The notes under the pieces: generated by a model | The model's input: only the letters and a program-made list of their open reading frames with translations | Database searches by the model: none | Told to the model about the DNA's origin: nothing | Source: Bacteroidota bacterium | Lineage (GTDB): Bacteria; Bacteroidota; Bacteroidia; Cytophagales; Cyclobacteriaceae | Assembly (NCBI GenBank): GCA_016191555.1 | Contig: JACPVX010000089.1 | Coordinates: 1-32,442 of the forward strand | Length of the DNA stretch: 32,442 nt | Direction of reading: 5' to 3' | Part shown: positions 16,718-24,609 of the stretch, piece by piece | Layout: each line of letters begins with the position of its first letter | How positions within the stretch are numbered: position 1 is the first letter of the stretch | Program-made: the position numbers and the translations under genes

Positions 16718-17458
16718 AGTTCAATTAGTTTGCGGTTGCGAGCGTGTAGCGCGACCGGTGACCGAGTTGCAAAGATGCAGGATTTGGTTTGAATAGATGA
16801 GTGAGAGGTGGATTCAGATAAAGGAAGGGTGCCCGCAAGCCATCGGAGTGTATCCTTCGCTCGCATAGGAATTGGAACGACTCATCCGAAATATGAATGG
16901 AATGATGAAAAAGACCGTTTTTTCCTTACGGGAAGCCAAAGGGGGCATTTTTAGGTTATTTGGGATGGTGCGTGCGGAGGCACGAGCCATTTTGGAGTAC
17001 GCACGAATCATTTTGGCGAACGCACGCGTCTTCCGGGCAAAGGCACGGATGATCCGGGCGAAGGCACGGGGTACGTGTGCGTAGGCCCTGGCTACGGATG
17101 ACCGGTATTTTGCCACTCGTGCCTAGGCACAGCTTATCCGTGCGAAGGCACGCGGCATGTTGGCGAAGGCACGCGATATTTTGGCGGAGGCACGGATCAT
17201 ATTGGAATACGAACCGACCATTTTGGAGTAAGCACGGATGGAGGTTTTGCGCGCACCCTTCTGAAATTGTGTGTCTGGTGCGCGTGTGTTTCCATGAAAC
17301 CAGAGAGATGTAGATGTTGAATTGCGTTCACCGATGAATAGTGATAGTGGGCAGTAAAACCTTTCAAGTTTAATTAAGCCTGAAGTAGGTTGGAAAGATT
17401 GAGGAGGAGGGGTATTTTGTGACTTGATTATATTATTTGATAGTTAAAATGATTGGTG
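16718..17458. other. Gene-free stretch of about 740 bases around the repeat array
   Basis: Between the VOC gene and the gene at 17459 no convincing gene is seen. Bases 16718-16971 are unique sequence with open frames on both strands but no family signal. Bases 16972-17244 are the 21-bp array. Bases 17245-17458 are A/T-richer and hold nothing I can identify beyond a weak promoter-like TTG/TATTATTTG run near 17424-17440. Confidence 0.6.
16972..17244. repeat. 21-bp tandem repeat array, 13 units in perfect register
   Basis: Thirteen successive 21-base units, without one insertion or deletion, run from 16972 to 17244. The typical unit is TGGCGAAGGCACGCGATATTT (for example 17161-17181); the most conserved part is (A/C)GGCACG at unit positions 7-13, and the last 7 bases vary. 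Unit 7 (17098-17118) is nearly unrecognisable, and units 6 and 8 are also divergent. Because 21 is a multiple of three, both strands read as heptads. The minus strand gives R-A-(F/Y/S)-(A/S)-(K/R/N)-x-x repeatedly, with one in-frame TAG in unit 8. Plus-strand frames also stop. I see no start site or coding partner, so I call it a repeat, possibly a decayed coding one. Confidence 0.85.
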
Positions 17459-18427
17459 ATGATAAAACGACTAATTCTTATTTCTTTCTGCATTTTGATT
17501 ACCTCAAAAATTCTTGGTCAGCAAACCGTAATGGTCACAAAAGATAAGAACAATTATTTTGAGGAATATTCTGTCTTAGCAAAGGATAAAAAAGTAAAGC
17601 ATGGCAGCTATCTAAAATTGATCAAGCCCTTTTGGAACGGCCTTCCTTTGAACGGATATGCCATTGAATCAGTAGGATATTATGACAACGGAAAAAAGAC
17701 AGGTAGCTGGGAGGTTTACTATAAGGATAATAATAATATCAAAGAGCGCGGATTTTACAAGGATGATTTGCGTGATAGCACGTGGTTATTTTTTTATCCG
17801 CAAGGTAAGGTTAACAGATTAGTTGAAGTAAGAACCAATGAGGGCACTTCCTATGAAATCGCGAACGCCAGGCCTGTTGTTTGCAAATCGGGGAAGTACT
17901 TAAAGGGGGTTCCAATTGGTATTTGGGAATACTTCAATACCAAGGCTTCGTTAATTCAAAAATTTGATTTTGATAAGAATGAGCTGCTCTTTCTAGAGAA
18001 TAATGATCTGAAGAATTACGAAACAGGTTTTATGGGGGGTGAATTTTTATTGAACCAATATTTATACGATGCCTTTGATTTTGATGGTTTAATGAAAACG
18101 ATAAATGCAAAAGTTAATTTAAAGACAGGAAAGATAACCATACGATTTACGATCGATGAGAATGGTTCGATCAAGGACATAACGGAAGAGATCAACACGA
18201 TTACCAATGGAAAGTTTACAAAAAGAGCCTTGCAGTCTATTGAGAGTATGAGTAAGATGTGGTATTCAAAGCATGTTGATGGTAAACCGATTGCTTCACA
18301 AAAGACTGTTTCATTCGAACTCAGTGTAAATTCTGAAACATCTTTCAAAACCCGTGTGGAGGCGAATAGAGAAACTCTAACTGAATCGGTATCGATGGGC
18401 TTCCAATTTAAGATACACGTCAATTAA
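17459..18427 (+). CDS. Exported MORN-repeat protein with TonB-C-like domain
   Basis: A 322-aa exported protein. The signal peptide covers about residues 1-22 (MIKRLILISFCILITSKILG). Residues 50-170 contain MORN/YwqK-type repeats of the GYYDNGKKTGSWEVYY and RGFYKDDLRDSTWLFFYPQG kind. Residues 210-295 look like a TonB C-terminal-like fold (KITIRFTIDENGSIKDI, then KALQSIESMSKMWYSKHVDGKP). Databases often label such proteins toxin-antitoxin YwqK antitoxin, but no toxin is seen nearby and that label is not informative. TTG 17453 and GTG 17456 also lie in frame; ATG 17459 is preferred. It begins an A/T-rich gene islet. Confidence 0.75.
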   Translation: MIKRLILISFCILITSKILGQQTVMVTKDKNNYFEEYSVLAKDKKVKHGSYLKLIKPFWNGLPLNGYAIESVGYYDNGKKTGSWEVYYKDNNNIKERGFYKDDLRDSTWLFFYPQGKVNRLVEVRTNEGTSYEIANARPVVCKSGKYLKGVPIGIWEYFNTKASLIQKFDFDKNELLFLENNDLKNYETGFMGGEFLLNQYLYDAFDFDGLMKTINAKVNLKTGKITIRFTIDENGSIKDITEEINTITNGKFTKRALQSIESMSKMWYSKHVDGKPIASQKTVSFELSVNSETSFKTRVEANRETLTESVSMGFQFKIHVN

Positions 18428-18451
18428 ATGTTTGTATTCTTAGTTGACCAT

Positions 18452-18937
18452 ATGTTTAAACTAAATAAAGAAGTAAAGAAAGAATTCCTTTGGTTAGGTT
18501 TCATTGGTCTAGTTGATTTCTCGTTAATACAATTTATTGTCGGTTGGGGAAATTGGGGTTTAGACATAGCTATTCGAGATTCATATGTTGTCCTATCTGC
18601 AATGCAGATATTTTTCCTTCTATTCCTTAATATTTGCTTTTTTATTTACCTCCTCCGGGTACTATTGGATAAATTTAAAAACCAGACCGCAAACATAATT
18701 CTATTGATCATTACTGGATCTTTAATTTACATCACCTCTATTACTGTTAAATTTATTGGATCAATCGATCAAGGATGGATATTATATCCTTCTTTTAGTT
18801 CGTCACCGGTAATTCTCAAGCAGAAGTATACAATAACCGCAACAATTAATTTGTATGTGCAGCTTTATGAAATAGTACAACTTATGGTTTTGTCTGTAAT
18901 AGGGGTGATGATAGGTCGGGGCTTGAAGAGAGCCTAA
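18452..18937 (+). CDS. Small four-helix membrane protein, unknown
   Basis: Unrecognised inner-membrane protein of about 161 aa with four predicted membrane segments: FLWLGFIGLVDFSLIQFIV, the SAMQIFFLLFLNICFFIYLL region, ANIILLIITGSLIYITSI, and the IVQLMVLSVIGVMIGRG region. There are no catalytic motifs. The frame is also open from ATG 18428, which directly abuts the stop of the previous gene. The internal ATG at 18452 gives MFKLNKEVKKEF, a more natural cytoplasmic N-terminus, so I prefer it. Base composition is strongly A/T-rich, like its neighbours. Confidence 0.6.
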   Translation: MFKLNKEVKKEFLWLGFIGLVDFSLIQFIVGWGNWGLDIAIRDSYVVLSAMQIFFLLFLNICFFIYLLRVLLDKFKNQTANIILLIITGSLIYITSITVKFIGSIDQGWILYPSFSSSPVILKQKYTITATINLYVQLYEIVQLMVLSVIGVMIGRGLKRA

Positions 18938-19066
18938 CAGGTCTTTTTGAAACCTTTTATATAGAAATAATGAATGGTCATCGAAAGCACTCGCCAAACT
19001 TATTAGAAGTTTGCCGGGCTATCGTAATGCATTAAAAGCTTAAAGTGGATAACAAAAACAAAGACT

Positions 19067-19711
19067 ATGAAATTTACCCAACTCTTTTTGAAAGCGAAAC
19101 ATTGGCAATTGTTTTTGCCTTTGTTTGGAGTGCCGATGATTTTTTATTTTATCATGATGGTGAGCATCTTCATGAGCATAGCGAATCAATCGGAACCCGA
19201 TCCATTATTTATATTCGATTATTTTAAGTTCTTTCCGCTGGTGATGATTCTATCCTCCGGAATATTTTTTGGTTGGTTTTGGTCAGTTGCTATCGGGCTT
19301 CAATACAAAGTCCCGACTCATATTAAAATGAAGATTACCAAGTTTAAGGTATTCTTTTTTATTCCGATGGTCTATTTATTATTATTATCCATCGGTATGG
19401 CAGTGCTATTCAGTAATTTGCCACAGCCAGATGATAGAGTGGACGAGAGCCTGGGATTTATCGCAGGCGCTATGGCGATTATTGTACCCATGCACCTCTT
19501 TTCGATGTTTTGTATTTTCTATTCACTCTATTTCGTAGCAAAAACATTTAAGACGGTGGAGCTTCAACGCGAAACTTCGTTCTCCGATTTTGCGGGAGAA
19601 TTCTTTTTGATCTGGTTTTATCCAATTGGTATTTGGATCATCCAACCGAAAATTAATAAGATTGTGGAAACGAGCAACGATGATCTGCAACTGATGAGTG
19701 AATTGAGGTAG
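19067..19711 (+). CDS. Multi-pass membrane protein, unknown (Bacteroidota type)
   Basis: Unrecognised 214-aa protein with four to five membrane segments (near residues 15-38, 53-76, 93-117, 128-160 and 180-195). The N-terminus MKFTQLFLKAKHWQLFLPLFGVP and the C-terminal FLIWFYPIGIWIIQPKIN are patterns I associate with conserved Bacteroidota membrane proteins of no assigned function. It follows the previous gene by 129 bases in which nothing clear is seen. Confidence 0.65.
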   Translation: MKFTQLFLKAKHWQLFLPLFGVPMIFYFIMMVSIFMSIANQSEPDPLFIFDYFKFFPLVMILSSGIFFGWFWSVAIGLQYKVPTHIKMKITKFKVFFFIPMVYLLLLSIGMAVLFSNLPQPDDRVDESLGFIAGAMAIIVPMHLFSMFCIFYSLYFVAKTFKTVELQRETSFSDFAGEFFLIWFYPIGIWIIQPKINKIVETSNDDLQLMSELR

Positions 19712-19744
19712 GCAGCATTCGTAAACATAAGATCATAAATTGCA

Positions 19745-19993
19745 ATGATTTTATTATCGGGAATAACCAACTCTGCTGTGGGAGTCGTTTTTATCCTATT
19801 CTTAGGGTTGACGGTCGTGTGTTATTTTTTGGTCTTTCGATTTCTAATGCTTGGAGATAGTGTGAAGGATTTCTTCAATAAGTTAAAAACAGAAAATAAG
19901 CGGCTCTTTTATTTAGCTCATTTTGCAGTCTATATTTTGTCGTGCATTGTTCTTTATGGTGCGATAGCGCTAAAAAACTATCTCTATCATTAA
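19745..19993 (+). CDS. Small two-helix membrane protein, unknown
   Basis: An 82-aa protein with two predicted membrane segments (about residues 9-33 and 56-79) joined by a short basic loop. No family is recognised. It is 33 bases after the previous membrane protein gene and probably part of the same transcript. Its stop codon overlaps the stop of the convergent acyltransferase gene by 4 bases. Short length makes the call less certain, but the membrane pattern and position support a real gene. Confidence 0.5.
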   Translation: MILLSGITNSAVGVVFILFLGLTVVCYFLVFRFLMLGDSVKDFFNKLKTENKRLFYLAHFAVYILSCIVLYGAIALKNYLYH

Positions 19994-21054
19994 TTCGGAT
20001 AATCCATTCTCAGAAACATACCCCTCGCCACCCAAAAACTAATCGGCAGAGAAATGCCATACAAGGTAGCCAACCAGTATGAATCGGTGAGTAAGTAGAA
20101 AACCAAAGCCTGTAACAGATAAAACAACGGCACCACCACCATGCCCACCGAAAATTTAAGTGAGCCGGTAAACTGCGGGTCTTTTGTGTTGGATAAAATC
20201 CACTGAATGATTCCCTTCGGCAAAAAAGTGTTGACACCGCTGTATAGGGCAATCGCTTTTTTCCAGCGTGCCATGGAATGACTGGAAATGGTTACCGCAC
20301 GATCCTTCACAGAGGACAGCGATTGTATCAATAATTGATCTGCCCGTAGTTGTTGGACCAAATCTTGATGAATGACACGGTGTTTTAAAAACAGATTCAC
20401 ATCCTCATTGTAGGTTTGGGCAGGTACGTGCAACATAAGTGATTGCACCATCTCGTGTGTTTGCTGAACCAACTGATCGTATTGCGTTTGAATGTGTACA
20501 TCGGGATTTAGTTTCGGTACGGCAATGGCTTTTCCAAAACTAACTAACACCCGCGACCCTGCATTGGCATGCGAATCAAACTGAATACCCACCGGCACAA
20601 TCTGCACATCACATTTTTCTGCGGCATCGAAAGCCATTCGGGCAAATCCTTTTTGAAACGGGCGAAGACTCCAGCGCTCGTCATGATTGCCTTCTCCAAA
20701 AATCAGAATGGATTCGCCTCGCTCCAGCAGTGCAGTGTATTGATTAAAGGCATCTTCGTTTTTTCGCAGTGTTTCAAACCCATCGCGAAAGCGGTAGACG
20801 GGCAACATCTTCAATTGCCGCAAAATAAAATTGCTCCAGCTATTTTTGAACACACTGGCGCGCGCCACAAACCAGGGATTTCGATGCGTGCTGCAACCTA
20901 CCAGCACCGCATCTAAAAATGCATTCTGATGATTGGCCACAAAAATAACCGCGCCCTCCGGAACCGGGGCCAAATACTGCACTCGCCACTTCTTGTAAAA
21001 GAAACACAATGCTACGCGACAATAATTTTTGAGGAATCGGTACAGCAGATTCAT
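19990..21054 (-). CDS. PlsC-like glycerolipid acyltransferase
   Basis: A 354-aa membrane-associated acyltransferase of the 1-acyl-glycerol-3-phosphate acyltransferase type, placing an acyl chain on a lipid precursor at the inner membrane. The catalytic block is NHQNAFLDAVL (His to Asp spacing of five, the variant found in this subgroup), followed by ARASVFKNS, a FGEGNHDERWSLRPFQKGFAR block replacing the usual FPEGTRS, and IVPVGI. A C-terminal region of about 120 residues ends in two hydrophobic segments (about 305-345). It follows the symporter gene by only 6 bases, so the two are probably co-transcribed. Confidence 0.85.
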   Translation of the reverse strand: MNLLYRFLKNYCRVALCFFYKKWRVQYLAPVPEGAVIFVANHQNAFLDAVLVGCSTHRNPWFVARASVFKNSWSNFILRQLKMLPVYRFRDGFETLRKNEDAFNQYTALLERGESILIFGEGNHDERWSLRPFQKGFARMAFDAAEKCDVQIVPVGIQFDSHANAGSRVLVSFGKAIAVPKLNPDVHIQTQYDQLVQQTHEMVQSLMLHVPAQTYNEDVNLFLKHRVIHQDLVQQLRADQLLIQSLSSVKDRAVTISSHSMARWKKAIALYSGVNTFLPKGIIQWILSNTKDPQFTGSLKFSVGMVVVPLFYLLQALVFYLLTDSYWLATLYGISLPISFWVARGMFLRMDYPN

Positions 21055-21060
21055 TTTCTT

Positions 21061-21957
21061 TTAGGCGGACAGGAGTGTGCGACTGCGCATGTACCATGAA
21101 AAGGCAAAGCCGCTGATCAGATGCCATACGCCCCACCACGCGGCAATCAGTGCCATGGATGCATTGCCGTCAAAGAAGGTAAAGATGAGAATGAGCCCAA
21201 GTCCGGAGTTTTGGATGGCTGTTTCAATCGCTACGGTGCGGTGTGTGGCTTCAGAATTTTTCAATGATACGCTGAAGTAATAAGATGCGATCAGCGCAAC
21301 TCCGTTGTGCAACAAAACAATCCAGAACACATCGAGGAAATGGTTGAAGAAAGCCAGGCGATTGTTCATCAGCGCCACTCCGATAAATCCTGCCAGGAAT
21401 AAGATAGAAATCAAACGAATCGGTTTACCGATTTTCTCCGCTATTCCGGCAAACCGATCAGCTACCCACATGCCTGCCACCAGCGGCAGCAGCAAAATCA
21501 AACTCATGTTGATCACCAGCGAAGAAAAGTCGATGTGCAATTCTTTTACTTCGGAAGACAGTCCGGCCAGGGAAGCCCAAATGAAAAAATTAAGAGGCGT
21601 CAACACAAACGCGAGCAGGGAAGAAGCAGCCGTGAGCGCCACCGATAAAGCCACGTTTCCTTGTGCCAGTGAAGTGAAGAAGTTAGATACATTACCACCG
21701 GGGCAAGCCGCTACTAAAATCATTCCCAAAGCAAAACCTTTCGGGATGGGAAGTATTATTACCAACAACAAGGTGAGAAAGGGGAGAAGCACCAGTTGAG
21801 AAAACAATCCCGTAAGGACCGCTTTCTTTTGCTGAAGTAATTCTTTGAAGTGAACGAGTTTTATTTCCAGACTTACCCCAAACATGATGATGGCCAAACA
21901 AACATTGAGGGCCACTAAACTATCGGCAGAGAAATGGATAGGAGTTTCGGGAGTCAA
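21061..21957 (-). CDS. Bile acid:sodium symporter (BASS) family transporter
   Basis: A 298-aa integral membrane protein with nine to ten membrane segments, of the BASS/SBF family, which takes up organic anions with sodium. Family features include LNVCLAIIMFGVSLEIK near the N-terminus, ILVAACPGGNVSNFFTSLAQGNVALSVALTAASS (the crossover region with PGG and SN), and the later IETAIQNSGLGLIL, the second crossover motif. The substrate may be a keto acid or another organic anion rather than bile acid. No ATG is available in frame near the start; TTG at 21957 is used, giving an N-terminus of normal length. It lies 48 bases after rnhA and 6 before the acyltransferase gene. Confidence 0.88.
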   Translation of the reverse strand: MTPETPIHFSADSLVALNVCLAIIMFGVSLEIKLVHFKELLQQKKAVLTGLFSQLVLLPFLTLLLVIILPIPKGFALGMILVAACPGGNVSNFFTSLAQGNVALSVALTAASSLLAFVLTPLNFFIWASLAGLSSEVKELHIDFSSLVINMSLILLLPLVAGMWVADRFAGIAEKIGKPIRLISILFLAGFIGVALMNNRLAFFNHFLDVFWIVLLHNGVALIASYYFSVSLKNSEATHRTVAIETAIQNSGLGLILIFTFFDGNASMALIAAWWGVWHLISGFAFSWYMRSRTLLSA

Positions 21958-22005
21958 AATAATTGATCTTTTGACTAAAGTATTAAAAGGGAATGAGACT
22001 GGAAA

Positions 22006-22470
22006 TTATTCGTTTGAGTTTTGATTGGCTTCGTACCAACTATCCACGAGTAAGCCACGGCCTTCTGCGGCTGCGACAGCCAATTGATCGCAGCGTTCAT
22101 TCTCCGGATGCCCCGCATGACCTTTGATCCAAACAAACTTAGGTTTGAATTTGTGATGAAGCAGAATGTATTGTTTCCACAAATCGGGATTTGCTTTTTT
22201 GGCGAAGTTCTTTTTCTCCCAATTCCATATCCATCCTTTCTCTACGGAATCAACCACGTATTTGGAATCGGAGTAGATGGTAACGGCATGTCCGTCTTTT
22301 TTGATGGCTTCCAGTCCGCGGATCACCGCCAGCAATTCCATGCGGTTGTTGGTCGTCAGGCGAAATCCTTCGGCCAATTCTTTTTCGTGTGCACCAAATT
22401 TTAAAATAGTACCATAGCCACCCGGCCCCGGATTACCTTGCGCAGCTCCGTCTGTGTAAATGCGAATCAT
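22006..22470 (-). CDS. rnhA: Ribonuclease HI
   Basis: A 154-aa RNase HI, which cleaves the RNA strand of RNA-DNA hybrids. The four metal-binding acidic residues are present: Asp7 (IYTDGA), Glu45 (NNRMELLA), Asp68 (IYSDSKYV) and Asp128 (NERCDQLA), with the catalytic His118 or His121 loop KGHAGHPEN. The basic protrusion of the E. coli type is present (KGWIWNWEKKNFAKKANPDLWK). Its ATG overlaps the TGA of marC by 4 bases (ATGA), which indicates translational coupling. Confidence 0.97.
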   Translation of the reverse strand: MIRIYTDGAAQGNPGPGGYGTILKFGAHEKELAEGFRLTTNNRMELLAVIRGLEAIKKDGHAVTIYSDSKYVVDSVEKGWIWNWEKKNFAKKANPDLWKQYILLHHKFKPKFVWIKGHAGHPENERCDQLAVAAAEGRGLLVDSWYEANQNSNE

Positions 22471-23036
22471 CCGAAGTTAAGATTACTCTTAAAGATTTTA
22501 ACCGCAATGGCCAGCAGAATGACTCCGAATACTTTTCGTAAAACAACAAACCCGGATTTACCGATTTTTTGTTCCAGCCAGCCACTTGAGCGAAGTACAA
22601 TGTAAACGAAGATGAGATTTAGGATGATGCCAATCAGAATATTGATCTCTTCGTAAACAGCTCTGAGCGATAATATAGTTGTCAACGTTCCCGCTCCGGC
22701 TATTAACGGAAACGCAATGGGAACAATAGAGCCTGTACCTTTTGCATCCGGATCATCTTTAATTAAATCAATCCCTAAGATCATTTCCATGGCAATGATA
22801 AACATCACAATAGCTCCGGCCACCGCGAAGGAACCAACATCTAAACCAAAAAGTTTGAGGATTGATTGGCCGAGGAAAAGAAAGACAATCATTAAGATAG
22901 CCGCGATGAGTGTAGCTTTCTCGGCATAGATTCTACCTTCTCTTTTGCGAATCAGGATGACAAACGGAATGGAACCAAGTATATCGATTACCGAAAAGAG
23001 AATGAGCGTGACGGAGAATATTTCTTTGCTATCCAT
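22467..23036 (-). CDS. MarC family integral membrane protein
   Basis: A 189-aa protein with six membrane segments of the MarC/UPF0056 family, of uncertain transport function. Recognisable family segments are LFSVIDILGSIPFVI, the AVAGAIVMFIIAMEMILGI helix, and GSIVPIAFPLIAGAGTLTTIL. The frame extends upstream to a TTG at 23054, but ATG 23036 (MDSKEIFSVTL) is the correct family start. It is the first gene of a run marC-rnhA-BASS-plsC, with a TACCTTTG promoter element just upstream. Confidence 0.93.
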   Translation of the reverse strand: MDSKEIFSVTLILFSVIDILGSIPFVILIRKREGRIYAEKATLIAAILMIVFLFLGQSILKLFGLDVGSFAVAGAIVMFIIAMEMILGIDLIKDDPDAKGTGSIVPIAFPLIAGAGTLTTILSLRAVYEEINILIGIILNLIFVYIVLRSSGWLEQKIGKSGFVVLRKVFGVILLAIAVKIFKSNLNFG

Positions 23037-23051
23037 GGGGTATTTCTGCAG

Positions 23052-23059
23052 CAAAGGTA
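23052..23059 (-). promoter_or_regulatory. Putative -7 promoter element of marC
   Basis: TACCTTTG on the minus strand is an exact match to TAnnTTTG, 16 bases before the marC ATG and just after the T tract of the porin terminator. The -33 element is weak (TTTC). The predicted leader would be about 9 nt. Confidence 0.4.
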
Positions 23060-23060
23060 G

Positions 23061-23097
23061 CTGAAAAAATGAAAGGCCGGGTAACCACCCCGGCCTT
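23061..23097 (-). terminator. Intrinsic terminator after the porin gene
   Basis: Perfect 9-bp stem (23073-23081 AAGGCCGGG with 23089-23097) and a 7-base loop. On the minus strand it is followed by TTTCATTTTTTC. It lies 34 bases past the porin stop and separates the porin from marC. Confidence 0.88.
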
Positions 23098-23130
23098 CGT
23101 AAAACCCAAACTCCCCTCTAGCTACTTAGC

Positions 23131-24525
23131 TTAAAAGAAAAACTGATACTGTAAAACGAGTTGGCCTTTCATACCCGCATCTTGAATGAGCGCATTGCCC
23201 ACGGGTGTATAGGTAGGGCGCAATTGATAGTCGAGTGTTAATTTGCTCGAGTGCCCTTTTAAAAACCAGTTCACGCCCACATCGTATACCGTCATCTGCT
23301 TATCCAAGCGTTCGTAGTTAGAACTCTGATAAGTAACGTACGGCATGAGCGTTCCGTGTGTTTCGCCCAGCAAATCTTTTTTCATTAAATAGCCGAATTG
23401 AGCATAAATAACCGATCCGGTGCCAAACATAGGAAAGGCGTTTCCAAAGCTGCCAGCGGGGCTTCCGGCTAAATTGCTGCCGTTGGCCGGATTCATAATG
23501 CCATTGTAACGCAAATATCCTTTGCCATAATCGGTATTAAAATAGCCCAGATAAGCATTCAGCGCAGTTCCCTTTTCGATATTTAAGGGAGCATCATAAA
23601 ACGCTGCAATCGACCAAAGCTTCATATCATAGTATTTGCGATCGGGGTCGGTCACGGAAATACCGGTCCACGTAGCATTGTTTTGTGAGATGAAGCCTGC
23701 TTCCAGATTCAATACTTTCTTTTTTCCTAAGTAAGTGCCCGTCATGTAAGGTGTTACATGCGATTCTTTATCAAAGAAATTCCAGATGAACATCGCCTGG
23801 TATTGTTTGCTGTGTTTGTCAAACGCGAAGCTGGCGTTGTTGGCATTGATGCCGTTGGTTGCATTGACTCCGGTTCCATTAGAAGTAATAGGGAAGGGAT
23901 CACTCAACACAATTCGATAATCCAGCTTTCCAATTTGTCCGCGCGCATACACGCTTAGCTTGCGCGAGAATTCATCGGTTTGATCGACAGTAGCTTGCGC
24001 AAAAACAGGAACATCCATACTCATGATGGTGCCAACGCTCGGCTGACTAAAACGCGAAAGTCCGTTAGTGATGGTAAGACCACCGCCCAGATGCAGCTTA
24101 TCGCTTTCTTTGAACACCCGGTATTCGCCCAACGCATCGTGAAAGAAGACTTGAAATTTTCGATTGCCACTGTTGGAAGCATTTTGTCCGGCCAGGTAGT
24201 TGAAATTGTTTTGTCCGAACTGTAGATAGAAGAAAACGCGATCGGTGATTTGGCCATACAATTGCATGCGCGTTCTGCGCAAGCCAATGTCAAACGTTTC
24301 GCTGGTAGGATCGCCCAATACCGTAGTTTCCGGGTTGCTGTCGTTATACCGCAGCCACACCTGATTGAGAATGGTGGCTTTGATGTAGTGACTTCCACTT
24401 TCATTCAATTTCAATCGAAGTTCCTCCAATTCTTTTTTGGGTTCGGTCGCAACCGGTGTCTGTCCATTTGTACAAAATGGAAACAACAGGCAAACGACCA
24501 ATGCCGATTTAATGAGGTTTTGCAT
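23131..24525 (-). CDS. Outer-membrane porin (OprO/OprP-like)
   Basis: A 464-aa exported beta-barrel porin. It has a signal peptide (MQNLIKSALVVCLLFPFCTNGQ), a short charged helical stretch (PKKELEELRLKLNES), then a long series of alternating strands with aromatic girdles (VWLRYNDS, RRTRMQLYGQITDRVFFYLQFGQNN, YQAMFIWNFF and so on). It ends in the C-terminal Phe typical of outer-membrane proteins (QLVLQYQFFF). OprO/OprP-like porins pass phosphate or other anions. Lying directly downstream of the SulP gene (85 bases, with a terminator hairpin between), it may be the outer-membrane entry for the same anion. That pairing is an inference. Confidence 0.87.
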   Translation of the reverse strand: MQNLIKSALVVCLLFPFCTNGQTPVATEPKKELEELRLKLNESGSHYIKATILNQVWLRYNDSNPETTVLGDPTSETFDIGLRRTRMQLYGQITDRVFFYLQFGQNNFNYLAGQNASNSGNRKFQVFFHDALGEYRVFKESDKLHLGGGLTITNGLSRFSQPSVGTIMSMDVPVFAQATVDQTDEFSRKLSVYARGQIGKLDYRIVLSDPFPITSNGTGVNATNGINANNASFAFDKHSKQYQAMFIWNFFDKESHVTPYMTGTYLGKKKVLNLEAGFISQNNATWTGISVTDPDRKYYDMKLWSIAAFYDAPLNIEKGTALNAYLGYFNTDYGKGYLRYNGIMNPANGSNLAGSPAGSFGNAFPMFGTGSVIYAQFGYLMKKDLLGETHGTLMPYVTYQSSNYERLDKQMTVYDVGVNWFLKGHSSKLTLDYQLRPTYTPVGNALIQDAGMKGQLVLQYQFFF

Positions 24526-24549
24526 GATTCGTAAATTAAGATGGACTAG

Positions 24550-24583
24550 AAAAACCTGATCGCCTTTTGATAAGGCGATCAGG
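24550..24583 (-). terminator. Intrinsic terminator between the SulP gene and the porin gene
   Basis: Perfect 12-bp stem: CCTGATCGCCTT (24555-24566) with its complement at 24572-24583, 5-base loop. On the minus strand it is followed by TTTTTC. It would stop most transcripts leaving the SulP gene and set a lower level for the porin. No separate porin promoter is apparent in the 29 bases that remain. Confidence 0.9.
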
Positions 24584-24609
24584 ATACAAATTAAGGTGAT
24601 CTTCTCGGG

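Noticed and set aside
16814..17116. A 100-codon minus-strand frame over the 21-bp repeats (RAFA heptads), and a 70-codon plus-strand frame over the same bases
   Set aside because: Neither has a credible start or family match. The heptad pattern continues past the frame ends but is cut by stops, so the frames follow from the 21-base period and not from a demonstrable gene.
16972..17244. CRISPR array
   Set aside because: Units are contiguous 21-mers with variable bases inside each unit. There are no constant repeats separated by unique spacers, and no cas genes.
17459..18427. Antitoxin of a toxin-antitoxin pair (YwqK label)
   Set aside because: No toxin gene is adjacent, the protein is exported and carries a TonB-C-like domain, so an antitoxin role is not supported.
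23037..23054. TTG start of MarC
   Set aside because: It would overlap the promoter element TACCTTTG; the family starts at MDSKEIF.
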